Shown here: one piece after another, positions 33,935-41,315 of the stretch
Layout of the letters: each line of letters begins with the position of its first letter
Position numbering within the stretch: position 1 is the stretch's first letter
NCBI GenBank assembly: GCA_030447785.1
Contig: JAUJOF010000003.1
Span: forward strand, 329,618-372,728
Length of the DNA: 43,111 nucleotides
Source of the DNA: Solirubrobacteraceae bacterium
Lineage (GTDB): Bacteria > Actinomycetota > Thermoleophilia > Solirubrobacterales > Solirubrobacteraceae
Reading direction: 5' to 3'
Notes under the pieces: model-generated
The model's database searches: none
What the model was told of the DNA's origin: nothing
What the model saw: only the letters and a program-made list of their open reading frames with translations
Made by a program: the position numbers and the translations under genes

Positions 33935-34025
33935 GGATCGACATCCATGTCGATCCTTCGAGAGAAGATCGCTTCGCCGTTCCGGCGGCGAGTCCCGGGC
34001 AGATCGCTACGCGATCCGCCCGGGA
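33935..34025. repeat. Two strong inverted repeats in a 147-bp gap
   Basis: GGATCGACAT-CC-ATGTCGATCC (33935-33956) has perfect 10-bp arms and a 2-nt centre. TCCCGGGC-A-GATCGC-TAC-GCGATC-C-GCCCGGGA (33993-34025) forms a 14-bp stem with one mismatched pair. They lie between the converging ends of the receiver-like gene and the binding-protein gene. A bidirectional terminator is the simplest reading, though no U-tract follows the stems. Confidence 0.5.
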
Positions 34026-34078
34026 CGGCCGGCCTTCCGAGACACGTCCTAGGCGACGCGTGCCCGGAGCGGGCCACG

Positions 34079-35056
34079 TCACGGCTCGGGCACGAAGCGC
34101 CCGTCGAAGGCCAGCGCGACGTTGGGCGGCTCCTGAACGATGCCGAACTCGGCCTCCCAGCGCGCCCAGGCGCGCAGGCGCTCGGGATCGAGCTCGCCGA
34201 AGCGCGGCGTGCCCAGGCTGAAGGCGGGCAGCAGCGCGTCGAGCTGGGCGGCGGCCACCTCGCGGCCCAGGCCCTCGGTGGACTCCACCAGCGTGCTGAC
34301 CGCGCTCTCGGGGTCGCGCAGCACCTCGCCGTAGCCGCGCGCCAGCGCGCTGACGGCGGCACCCACCAGCGCCGGGCGCTCGTCCAGCGTCGATCGGGTG
34401 ACGGTCAGGACGAGCTCGGGGTAGCGCGGCGCGCCGAACTCGTCCACGCGGAACTCCCTGGCCTGCGGGCGCTGTGCGCGCAGGGCGAGCCCCTCCACGT
34501 TCCAGAAGGCGGTGGCCGCGGCGACGTTGCCGGCCAGCAGGCTGGGCACGGCGTTGAAGCCGATGGTGGTCAGGCGCAGCTCGTCGGGGTCGCCGCCGGC
34601 GCCCTGCACCACCGAGCGGGCCACCGCCTCGTCGCTGGGCAGCCCGGTCACGCCGACCCGCTCGCCCTGCAGGTCGCGCGGGTCCTCGACCGGCGGGAGG
34701 GCGAGCACCGAGGCCAGCGGGCGCTGCACGAGGGCCATGACCCCCACCAGGTCGCGGCCCTGCTCGCGCGCGATGGCCAGGTCGTGGATGCTCAGCAGGC
34801 CGAGGTCGGCCTCGCCGGAGAGCAGCAGGCGCACCGAATCCGACGACGAGGAGGGCACCTGCACGTCGAGCTCCACGCCCAGCGCCTCGTCGAAGCCGCG
34901 GTCGGCGGCCAGGTAGATGCCGCTGTGCACCGCGTTGGGCTGGAAGTCCAGCAGCAGCGTCGCTTCGCTGTCGGGGGTCCCGCCGGTCGGTGAGGAGCCA
35001 CATCCGGCGAGGAACAGCGCGCCCAGCAGCGCGAGGACGACGGTGCGCAGGGGCAT
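34079..35056 (-). CDS. ABC transporter substrate-binding lipoprotein, SsuA/THI5-like
   Basis: 325 residues. The lipobox is LFLAGC. The domain begins ATLLLDFQPNAVHSGIYLAADRGFDEALGVELDV, the pattern of the NMT1/THI5/SsuA group that binds thiamin pyrimidine precursors, nitrate or sulfonates. It continues SGEADLGLLSIHDLAIAREQG and GERVGVTGLPSDEAVARSVV. The pyrimidine-precursor (ThiY-like) type fits best. No permease or ATPase gene is adjacent. The start at 35056 is supported by TATCCT 9 nt upstream and by the signal peptide. Confidence 0.85.
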   Translation of the reverse strand: MPLRTVVLALLGALFLAGCGSSPTGGTPDSEATLLLDFQPNAVHSGIYLAADRGFDEALGVELDVQVPSSSSDSVRLLLSGEADLGLLSIHDLAIAREQGRDLVGVMALVQRPLASVLALPPVEDPRDLQGERVGVTGLPSDEAVARSVVQGAGGDPDELRLTTIGFNAVPSLLAGNVAAATAFWNVEGLALRAQRPQAREFRVDEFGAPRYPELVLTVTRSTLDERPALVGAAVSALARGYGEVLRDPESAVSTLVESTEGLGREVAAAQLDALLPAFSLGTPRFGELDPERLRAWARWEAEFGIVQEPPNVALAFDGRFVPEP

Positions 35057-35112
35057 CGGGCGCGCAGGATACGAGCGCGCCGCTCCGGTCGCGACCCGAA
35101 GGAGCTCGCCCC

Positions 35113-35465
35113 GTGGCCGACGCCTCCCAAGCACCGCCGGTCGACGAGCGCGGCGCCGGCGCCTACATCGCCGAGTTCGCCGGATGCTCCTCCGTGTTCA
35201 TCCCCCTGGTCTTGCGGTCGCCGAGGTTCGGGGTGGGACTACGCCGTGATCGGGCTGGTGCACCTACTCGTCCTAGCGGTCCTGATGGCGACGCTGGGCG
35301 GCACCTCGGGCGCGCGTCTCAACCCGGCCGTGACCATCGCCCTGACCGCGGTGGCCGGATCTCCGCGGCCGACGTCCTGACCTACGTGGTCTGCCCACTG
35401 GCCGGCGCGGTGGCCGGCGCGCGCGTGGTGCGCGTGCTCACCGGGGACGCCGCCTGGGCGCCGGG
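35113..35465 (+). pseudogene. Aquaporin (MIP) family relic
   Basis: Three pieces in two frames match the first half of an MIP channel. AGAYIAEFAGC is the start of helix 1. A shift follows to DYAVIGLVHLLVLAVLMATLGGTSGARLNPAVTIALTAV, with the first NPA box, and another to ISAADVLTYVVCPLAGAVAGARVVRVL. The second half, with the second NPA, is missing. The sequence then runs into unrelated DNA. Glycerol or water transport would have been the original role. Confidence 0.7.
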
Positions 35466-35569
35466 GTGGAGCCTCGCCCCTTCGAGATCGCATGTACGCG
35501 CGCCTAGAGTCATGAGCGCTCTTCGCCCCATCGGGTCTACCGGCCCGGTTGTCCATGAGGTCGCTCGAG

Positions 35570-36229
35570 CTACTCGGTCGGGTCACCGCTGGTGAGCATG
35601 TCGCGCGCTTTGTCAAGCGGTCCGCGCGAGGGGTCGGGCAGGCGCTCGGTGATGCGTTGGATGTCGCCCTGAAGCCCGGTGATGGTCTCATGCATGGTCG
35701 CCACCTGGCGGCCGAGCTCATGGACAGTCTTGTTGAGGTTCGAGTCCTCGCTCTCCAGCGCCGCGGCGACGTCGTGGAGGGAGTCAAGTCGCGTCTCTAG
35801 GTTGTGGCCCAGGTCACGGATGGCGCTGATCAAGTTGGAGTCGCCGCTCTCCAGCGCTGCGGCGACCTCTTGGAGGGATTCGAACCGCGGCGCGAGGTCG
35901 CGCCCCAGGCCGAGGATTGCCCGGTTGAGGTAGGAATCCTCGCCCGCCAGCGTGGCGACGACCGCGTGGAGGGAGTCAAGCCGCGTCCCAAGGCTCTCCT
36001 CGAGGCCCTGCACCGCGGGGAGCAGGTCGGCAATCGGCTCGGCCTGCGTGCGGATGTCCTCGGTCACGGGGAGCAGGTCGACGACCGGCGCGGTCTGCTC
36101 GCGCACGCGGATGATCTCCGAAGCGATCGAGTCGAGCGCCCCCATCACCCGCCCGGGCAGGCGCAGCGGCGCGAGCACGATTCCCACCAGGCCCCCGCCT
36201 CGCCCATCCGATGCCCCGCCCGCAGACAC
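35570..36229 (-). CDS. Coiled-coil protein with three 32-residue repeats
   Basis: 219 residues. A short hydrophobic, amphipathic N-terminus (GGGLVGIVLAPLRLPGRVMG) may touch the membrane. A smaller duplicate (APVVDLLP, EPIADLLP) follows. Residues 83-178 hold three in-register 32-residue repeats beginning RLDSLHAVV, RFESLQEVA and RLDSLHDVA, each ending in LG plus charged residues. The C-terminus continues as a coiled coil. The GTG start is supported by TAGGAT exactly 7 nt upstream. The architecture resembles phasin-like or cell-envelope scaffold proteins. Function unknown. Confidence 0.75.
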   Translation of the reverse strand: MSAGGASDGRGGGLVGIVLAPLRLPGRVMGALDSIASEIIRVREQTAPVVDLLPVTEDIRTQAEPIADLLPAVQGLEESLGTRLDSLHAVVATLAGEDSYLNRAILGLGRDLAPRFESLQEVAAALESGDSNLISAIRDLGHNLETRLDSLHDVAAALESEDSNLNKTVHELGRQVATMHETITGLQGDIQRITERLPDPSRGPLDKARDMLTSGDPTE

Positions 36230-36382
36230 GGCCCAGATCCTACAGGCGACGACCACCGTTGATGCGCCGACAACGAGCCCTTGACCGTGGAATCGGCCGC
36301 TTGTAGTCGGTGAGGCGGGCCAGTCCGGTGTCGCCCGCGGGCGGCGCCCACGCGCTGTCCGAGGTGCTCGGTGTCTTTTCAC

Positions 36383-36403
36383 ACGGTTGTCACAGTAAAC
36401 CGT
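36383..36403 (+). promoter_or_regulatory. Inverted repeat upstream of a small membrane-protein gene
   Basis: ACGGTT and AACCGT are perfect 6-bp arms around a 9-nt spacer. About 35 bp downstream lies GGGTAACCC (36435-36443), which resembles the GGGTA part of a SigB/SigF -10. GGTTG stands 19 bp before it, longer than usual. A SigF-type promoter is possible but weak. Confidence 0.3.
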
Positions 36404-36506
36404 AGGCAGGTTGCGTAAGCGCGATGGGGCTTGGGTAACCCGACGTCTTCGGCCGGAATGCGGCCACGTCTTCCAACAGGAGGTAGTCACATGGCAGCAG
36501 ATCCCC

Positions 36507-36785
36507 ATGGTCCCGGCCTTCGGCGGGGGCTTCGCGTACTGGCGGTTCGACAAGACCAAGGCCGCGGTCAAGACGACTGAGTTGATCGCGTTCGTGCTCG
36601 CCGTGGCCGGAGTGCTGATCGCGACTGCGGTGGTCGACGAAGCCGACGCCGGCGGGATCGGCGCCAGGCAGGGTTGGCTTTATGTGACGATCTTGACCGT
36701 CGGCTACATGGTCAGCCGCGGTCTGGCGAAGTCCGGCAGCCGCGACCCATATTCGGGCGACCACGGCGACGGCGCCCGCCGCTAG
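36507..36785 (+). CDS. Small membrane protein
   Basis: About 92 residues, with AYWRFDKTKAAVKTTELIAFVLAVAGVLIATAVVDE and WLYVTILTVGYMVSRGLAKSGSRDPY. Two membrane helices flank a short acidic loop. A strong ribosome site AGGAGG stands 7 nt before a different ATG (36491) whose frame is MAADPHGPGLRRG. That frame would join the membrane protein if one G of the GGGGG run near 36525-36529 were extra. Either ATG 36507 is the start, or the 5' end carries a one-base insertion. Function unknown. Confidence 0.65.
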   Translation: MVPAFGGGFAYWRFDKTKAAVKTTELIAFVLAVAGVLIATAVVDEADAGGIGARQGWLYVTILTVGYMVSRGLAKSGSRDPYSGDHGDGARR

Positions 36786-36941
36786 CGCGATCGCGATGAG
36801 CCTGGGTCGTGAAGTCGCGCGAGAGCTGCTGCGCCGTCGCCTCTACGGCGAGCGCCATCACCCCTATGCTACGGCAGGGGCAGGCATCGCCGCCGGCCCT
36901 GGCTCGGACCCGGTCTGCCTCGGCGGCATCGAAGGAGCCAG

Positions 36942-37031
36942 GTCAGTTGCGGCTGCTGTCTGCCGATCCCGATCGGGATGCTCGTCAGCGCCGGCCTGGG
37001 ACTGCGCGTACTGCTTCGAGGGAGGTCGTAG
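36942..37031 (+). CDS. Possible 29-residue Cys-rich hydrophobic peptide
   Basis: The frame reads SCGCCLPIPIGMLVSAGLGLRVLLRGRS and stops directly before the next ATG (TAGATG). AAGGAG stands at the right distance, but the codon in start position is GTC. A single substitution or a non-canonical start would be needed. The hydrophobic character and exact abutment with the next small gene argue that it is real; evidence is thin. Confidence 0.3.
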   Translation, partial: VSCGCCLPIPIGMLVSAGLGLRVLLRGRS

Positions 37032-37142
37032 ATGTTCGCCTTCTTCTCCAACCGCCTCGGCTGCTTCGGTTCGCTTGTCGTCTCGCTGATCGGGACGCTT
37101 CTGATCCTGGCGCTTCTCGCTTTGCTCGGCGCCTTTGGCTGA
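37032..37142 (+). CDS. 36-residue membrane protein
   Basis: MFAFFSNRLGCFGSLVVSLI is followed by GTLLILALLALLGAFG. One membrane helix with an N-terminal FFSNRLGC motif, a pattern I recall from other actinobacteria. The ribosome site GGGAGG lies about 8 nt upstream. It is translated directly after the preceding short frame. Confidence 0.6.
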   Translation: MFAFFSNRLGCFGSLVVSLIGTLLILALLALLGAFG

Positions 37143-37221
37143 GAGCCCCCAGGGTGATGAGCCGTGGCCCACCGGGCGCCGAGCACGACCAGTCTCCTCC
37201 GCCATCGGTAGGACAATTTCC

Positions 37222-38022
37222 CTACGAAGAGCCGAGTGAGCCTTGAAGGACAGGTCCTAGGCGGGCGGCCTGCGGGGCCGCGCCCAGCCCGCCGCGGCGC
37301 ACTGCCAGGTAGGTCAGCCACAGCGCTCCGGCGCCGATCATCGCGATGCTCAGCACCTGGGCCTGGGTGAGGCCGGCGAGGACGTCCTCGTTGCGGCGCA
37401 CGAACTCCACGAGGAAGCGCTCGATCCCCGCCAGCACGAGGTAGAGCGCGAAGAGCACGCCCGGGCGCACCCGGTCGCGCAGGCGCCACAAGGCGTAGGC
37501 GACCAGGCCCATGGCCAGCGTCTCGTAGATCGGCGCGGGATGTACCTCGGCCAGCGTGGGCACCGTGCCGTCGGGATAGGGCATCGCCCAGGGCAGGCCG
37601 GGGGCCGGCACGCCGTAGTCGCCGTCCCCGGAGACCTGGCAGCCGATGCGCCCCACCGCATAGCCCAGGGGCAGGCAGAAGGCGGCGGTGTCGACCAGCT
37701 GGAGGTTGAGAAAGCCCCGCCGCCGTGCCCACACGAGCACGGTCAGCACGCCGCCCAGCAGCCCGCCGTACCACGTCAGCCCCGATCCGCTGAACAGTCC
37801 GCTGAGCGACAGCGAGCCCCGCTCGTCGAGCAGCCACCACAGCTTCGCGCCCACCAGGCCCCCCGCCAGGGCGACGAAGACCAGCTCGTAGGCCCAGTCC
37901 ACCGGCTTGCCCAGCTCCTTGAGGCGCCGCGCGGCCAGCGCCCCCCACACGACGAAGTTCAGCCCGAAGAAGAACCCGAAGGTCTGGATCGGGATCCCGA
38001 GGATGACGACCTCCGGCACCAT
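37222..38022 (-). CDS. lgt: Prolipoprotein diacylglyceryl transferase
   Basis: 266 residues with about seven membrane segments. It attaches diacylglycerol from phosphatidylglycerol to the lipobox Cys of prolipoproteins, of which this window encodes at least four (16.7, 24.1, 29.7 and 34.1 kb). GLTWYGGLLGG and the Lgt signature region YAVGRIGCQVSGDGDYG are present, as is HPAPIYETLAMG near the C-terminal half. The start is supported by TAGCCT 7 nt before the ATG. It lies downstream of the F420 genes but has its own promoter. Confidence 0.92.
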   Translation of the reverse strand: MVPEVVILGIPIQTFGFFFGLNFVVWGALAARRLKELGKPVDWAYELVFVALAGGLVGAKLWWLLDERGSLSLSGLFSGSGLTWYGGLLGGVLTVLVWARRRGFLNLQLVDTAAFCLPLGYAVGRIGCQVSGDGDYGVPAPGLPWAMPYPDGTVPTLAEVHPAPIYETLAMGLVAYALWRLRDRVRPGVLFALYLVLAGIERFLVEFVRRNEDVLAGLTQAQVLSIAMIGAGALWLTYLAVRRGGLGAAPQAARLGPVLQGSLGSS

Positions 38023-38208
38023 CCACCGGAGGCTAGTGGTCTCTCCCGCAAGTACGGTCGGCCCTTCGCCGCGCGGAACACCGCCTGGCGGCGTCCTCGC
38101 TCGACCCTTTGCCCCCGGCAAAGGATCGAACTGCGTCCTGGCCAGCCGGCGCCCGCACGGCGAATGACCTGACTGTACTCGCGTCCGCGACCACTAGCCG
38201 GGCGATCC
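38023..38208. other. Intergenic gap between cofE and lgt
   Basis: 186 bp. It contains a perfect hairpin CCTTTGCC-CCC-GGCAAAGG (38106-38124) and the lgt -10 box TAGCCT (38035-38030, minus strand). The hairpin could end the F420 operon transcript, but no U-tract follows it on the minus strand. Otherwise nothing was seen. Confidence 0.4.
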
Positions 38209-38952
38209 TCAGCGGAAGAGGTCCTCGGCGAGGGGGCGCACCAGCGCCGCGGCGCCCTGGCCGTCGTCTTCGGTGACGTGTCGATCCAGCCCGCGGACGA
38301 CCACCGCGGGCTCACGCGAAGCCTTGTCGCGCACCAGGTCGGCCGCCGCGGCGGCCTGGTCGGCCACCGCGATGGCGGTGGCGCGCAGGTCGCGCCCCGT
38401 GCTGTCGGGGCGCCCGCGCCAGTCATCGACGGGGCGCAGCCCGGCGATGCCGATGGCCACGTCGCACTGGCCGTGGCGCCAGGCGCGCCCGAAGGAGTCG
38501 CTGATCACCACGGCGGGAGCCGCGCCGGTCAGGGCGCGCAGGCGGGCCCGCAGGGCGCGGGCGGAGGCGTCGGGGTCCGCGGGAAGGCGGATCAGGTCGC
38601 CCTGCGACGCTGCGTTGGACTGATCGATGCCCGCGTTCGCGCACACGAACCCGTGGCGGGTTCGGGTGATCAGCACGCCGTGGGAAGCGCGCAGGAGCTC
38701 GGCGCTGTCGTCGAGGATCGCCTGCACCAGGCGCGGGTCCTTGCCGTGCTCGTCCGCGAGCCTGCACGCCTGCGGGCCGGGGTCGATGGCCTTCAGCGCG
38801 ACAACCCGACCCTCGGCTTTGGAGACCACCTTGTGGGCGACCACCAGCACCTCGCCCGCGCGCAGCGCGTCGCCCGCCGCGCGGGCGAGCAGGCCGCCCA
38901 GGTCGTCGCCGGGGCGAACCTCGGGCAGCCCGGCCAGCGCGCGGGCCTCCAT
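38209..38952 (-). CDS. cofE: Coenzyme F420-0:L-glutamate ligase
   Basis: 247 residues. It adds glutamates to F420-0 using GTP. VLVVAHKVVSKAEGRVVAL, RHGFVCANAGIDQSNA, AVVISDSFGRAWRHGQCDVAIGIAGLRPVDDWRG and a final ATAIAVADQAAAAADLVRDKA are the family's conserved blocks. It is a stand-alone CofE: the nitroreductase-like C-terminal domain of mycobacterial FbiB is absent. Its ATG overlaps the cofC stop by one base (TGATG); GTG 38955 is also possible. Confidence 0.93.
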   Translation of the reverse strand: MEARALAGLPEVRPGDDLGGLLARAAGDALRAGEVLVVAHKVVSKAEGRVVALKAIDPGPQACRLADEHGKDPRLVQAILDDSAELLRASHGVLITRTRHGFVCANAGIDQSNAASQGDLIRLPADPDASARALRARLRALTGAAPAVVISDSFGRAWRHGQCDVAIGIAGLRPVDDWRGRPDSTGRDLRATAIAVADQAAAAADLVRDKASREPAVVVRGLDRHVTEDDGQGAAALVRPLAEDLFR

Positions 38953-39623
38953 CACGGCGCCAGGCGGTCCAGCAGCCCGCGGGTCTGCGCCGCCCGGCCG
39001 CGGGCGCCGGCCAGCGCGCTGCGCAGCGCGACCAGGTCGTCGGGCGTGTCCACGTCGAGCACCAGCGTGCCCGGCTCGCGGACCTCGTAGGCCACGCCCG
39101 CCTCGGTGGCGCGGTGCTCGTGCCGGGCGCGGCTGCCCTCGCCGAAGGCGGGCTCGATCGCGCCGGGCGGGGCGAGCACCAGCGCGTTGGTCCCGGTGCC
39201 GTGACGGTCGGGCACCACCACGACCTCGCCGCCGGGGGGGACCGGGCGGTCCAGCAGCGCGTCGAGCTCGGCGGGATCGAGCAGGGGACAGTCGCCGGGC
39301 ACCAGCAGGACCCGGTCCACGCCGCCGTCCAGGGCCGCGACGCCGAGCAGCGCGGCGTGGCTGTGGCCGGTTTCCCGGGACTCGTCGACCACCCGCACGC
39401 CCTGCGAACGCGCGATGGCCCGCACCGCCGGATCGGGGGTGACCACCACCACCTCGTGGACGCGGTCGCTGCGCCCCAGCGCCACCAGCACGTCGCTGGC
39501 CATCGCCTCGGCCAGCGCCCGCCGGGTGCCCGCAGAAAGCGCGTCCTCCAGGCGCCGATGGGCGGCGTCCAGGCGCTTGACGGGCAGGACGGCGGCGGTG
39601 CGGGGAGCGCTCAGCGCGGCCAC
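38952..39623 (-). CDS. cofC: Phosphoenolpyruvate/2-phospholactate guanylyltransferase
   Basis: 223 residues from GTG. A nucleotidyltransferase that activates PEP or 2-phospho-L-lactate with GTP to supply CofD. AVLPVKRLDAAHRRLEDALS is the nucleotide-binding start. VLLVPGDCPLLDPAELDALL and VVVPDRHGTGTNALVLAP hold the metal and substrate residues. VLDVDTPDDLVALRSAL closes the fold. It lies between cofD and cofE in the F420 operon, with a gap of 64 bp to cofD. Confidence 0.92.
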   Translation of the reverse strand: MAALSAPRTAAVLPVKRLDAAHRRLEDALSAGTRRALAEAMASDVLVALGRSDRVHEVVVVTPDPAVRAIARSQGVRVVDESRETGHSHAALLGVAALDGGVDRVLLVPGDCPLLDPAELDALLDRPVPPGGEVVVVPDRHGTGTNALVLAPPGAIEPAFGEGSRARHEHRATEAGVAYEVREPGTLVLDVDTPDDLVALRSALAGARGRAAQTRGLLDRLAP

Positions 39624-39687
39624 GGCCCGGGCATTGTGACGCGCGATCAGGTGTGTCCGGGAACCGCCGACCGGCGCCTACGGATTC

Positions 39688-40614
39688 TCAGACAGGCTCT
39701 CCGCCCAGGCCGGCCGCGAAGCGAAGCGTCTCGCCCGCCACCCGCTCCCGCGCGGGCGCATCGTCCATGCGGGTGTCGGTGACCAGCACCGGCACCCCGG
39801 CCCCCGGCGCCTCCTCGTCGGCGACCAGACCGTCGAGCAGCCCCGCGTAGTGGTCGGCGACCCCCTCGGCGTCCAGCGTCCGTCCCGCCCAGGTCATGAA
39901 CGCTTCGGTGGGGCCCTTGACCACCGCGCCGCCGACCACGGGGGAGACGGCGACCACGGGCGCCGGGGCGGTGCGCAGCGCGTCGGCCAGGCCCGGCAGG
40001 GCCAGGATCGGCCCGATGGAGACGATCGGGTTGGAGGGACCGATCACGATCGCCCTAGCGGCGGCCAGCGCCTCGAGGAGCTCGGGAGAGGGCGCGGCCG
40101 CCTCGGCGCCCGCGAAGGTCACGTCCTCCACCGGTCCGGCGCCCCGCTGGCGGATCATGAACTCCTGGAAGGGCGCCCAGCGCCCGCGCGTGCGCACCCA
40201 GGTGCGCACCGGCGCGTCGCTCATGGGCAGCACCCTCGCGCGTATCCCCAGCGCCCGGCCCAGCTCCCCCAGGGCCTCGGTGAGGCGGGCGCCGTCGCGC
40301 AGGCGCGCCGCACGGCGCAGCCCGACGGCCAGGTCTCGGTCGCCCAGCTCGAACCACACGTCCTCGCCCAGCGCGCGCAGGCCCTCCATCACGTGGAACG
40401 TGTCGCCCTCCAGCCCCCAGCCGCGCGCGTCGATGCGGTCGGCCAGCCAGAACGAGCACAGGTCGGGATCGGGGCTGACGTGCGCACGGTGGATCTCGAT
40501 GTCGTCCCCGGTGTTGGCGACCACCACGAGGTCGTCGCCCACCACGTCGAGCATGCCCCGCGCGAGCTTCGCCCCGCCCGTGCCCCCGGCGAGGACGACT
40601 ACGTCGCCGGCCAT
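39688..40614 (-). CDS. cofD: 2-phospho-L-lactate (PEP) transferase, F420 biosynthesis
   Basis: 308 residues. It transfers the lactyl/PEP phosphodiester from the CofC product to Fo. VVVLAGGTGGAKLARGM and VVVANTGDDIEIHRAHVSPDPDLC are the signature N-terminal blocks. WFELGDRDLAVGLRR, RTRGRWAPFQEFMIRQRGAGPV and VIGPSNPIVSIGPILALPG follow the family order. It overlaps the end of npdG by 16 nt. Mycobacterial name: fbiA. Confidence 0.94.
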   Translation of the reverse strand: MAGDVVVLAGGTGGAKLARGMLDVVGDDLVVVANTGDDIEIHRAHVSPDPDLCSFWLADRIDARGWGLEGDTFHVMEGLRALGEDVWFELGDRDLAVGLRRAARLRDGARLTEALGELGRALGIRARVLPMSDAPVRTWVRTRGRWAPFQEFMIRQRGAGPVEDVTFAGAEAAAPSPELLEALAAARAIVIGPSNPIVSIGPILALPGLADALRTAPAPVVAVSPVVGGAVVKGPTEAFMTWAGRTLDAEGVADHYAGLLDGLVADEEAPGAGVPVLVTDTRMDDAPARERVAGETLRFAAGLGGEPV

Positions 40615-41291
40615 AGCTGAGCCGGCAGCCCCGTGAGCTTCACGCCGGCGTGCGTTTTGTAGCGGGCGTTGACGCCGATGAGCAGCGCGGTGAGCGACTC
40701 GGTCGTGCGCGCGTTCTCCAGCCGACCACAGTCCACGCAGCGCAGGCCGTCGATGCGATTTATGAGGCCGGCCACGCGGCGCTTGTCGGCGCGCTGGTCG
40801 CCGCAGACCAGGACGTCCTCGTCCAGCGTGGCGGCGAGGTCGCTCAGCGCCGCGGCGCCTACCGTGTGCAGCGCGGAGACGACACCGACGCCGTCGCGCA
40901 CCATCTCCTGGGCCTGCTGGGCTGCCGAGCCCTGCCACACGCCGAGCATGCGCGTGGCCCGGCCGCTGACCGCGGCGGCCAGGGGGACCGTGGCGTCGAT
41001 CACGAGCTGGCCGTCGCGCAGGACCTCCTTGAGGTTGGTCAGCGTCTCGCTCTGGTTGCGGAAGGGGACCGTGAGCATGACCAGCTCGCTCGCGCGCGCG
41101 GCGTCGGCATTGCCGGCGGCGTCGATCCGTCCGGCGGTCGCCTCGCGGGCGCGCAGGGCCGCCTCCTGCGCGCGACCCGCGTCGCGCGAGCCGATCGTGA
41201 CGGCCACGCCGGTGCGGGCCAGGCGGACGGCCATCCCGTACCCCAGGGCCCCGGTGGCGCCGAGGATGGAGACGTGCTCGGGGTCGGCCAA
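40599..41291 (-). CDS. npdG: NADPH-dependent F420 reductase
   Basis: 230 residues. It transfers hydride between NADP(H) and F420. The N-terminal Rossmann loop is VSILGATGALGYGMAVRLARTG, with GSRDAGRAQE. The rest follows the NpdG/Fno family: MLTVPFRNQSETL, VIDATVPLAAAV, VVSALHTVGAAAL and CGDQRADKRRVAGLINRIDGLRCVDCGRLENART. The TTG start is supported by TATACT exactly 7 nt upstream; no ATG or GTG is available. First gene of npdG-cofD-cofC-cofE. Confidence 0.92.
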   Translation of the reverse strand: MADPEHVSILGATGALGYGMAVRLARTGVAVTIGSRDAGRAQEAALRAREATAGRIDAAGNADAARASELVMLTVPFRNQSETLTNLKEVLRDGQLVIDATVPLAAAVSGRATRMLGVWQGSAAQQAQEMVRDGVGVVSALHTVGAAALSDLAATLDEDVLVCGDQRADKRRVAGLINRIDGLRCVDCGRLENARTTESLTALLIGVNARYKTHAGVKLTGLPAQLWPAT

Positions 41292-41298
41292 GCGCGCG

Positions 41299-41308
41299 AG
41301 TATATGGT
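41299..41308. promoter_or_regulatory. Symmetric bidirectional -10 element between npdG and mvaB
   Basis: AGTATATGGT reads TATACT on the minus strand (7 nt before the npdG TTG at 41291) and TATGGT on the plus strand (7 nt before GTG 41316). The two boxes share the central TA. Neither gene has room for a Shine-Dalgarno. Confidence 0.65.
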
Positions 41309-41315
41309 CCCCGCG

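Noticed and set aside
35570..36571. Upstream extension of the repeat protein to 333 residues
   Set aside because: Sequence before GTG 36229 is not protein-like, and TAGGAT 7 nt upstream of that GTG marks the start.
38106..38124. Hairpin CCTTTGCC-CCC-GGCAAAGG as a rho-independent terminator or tRNA T-arm
   Set aside because: No U-tract follows on either strand, and the neighbouring GTTCGATCC does not fit a T-stem or a tRNA cloverleaf.
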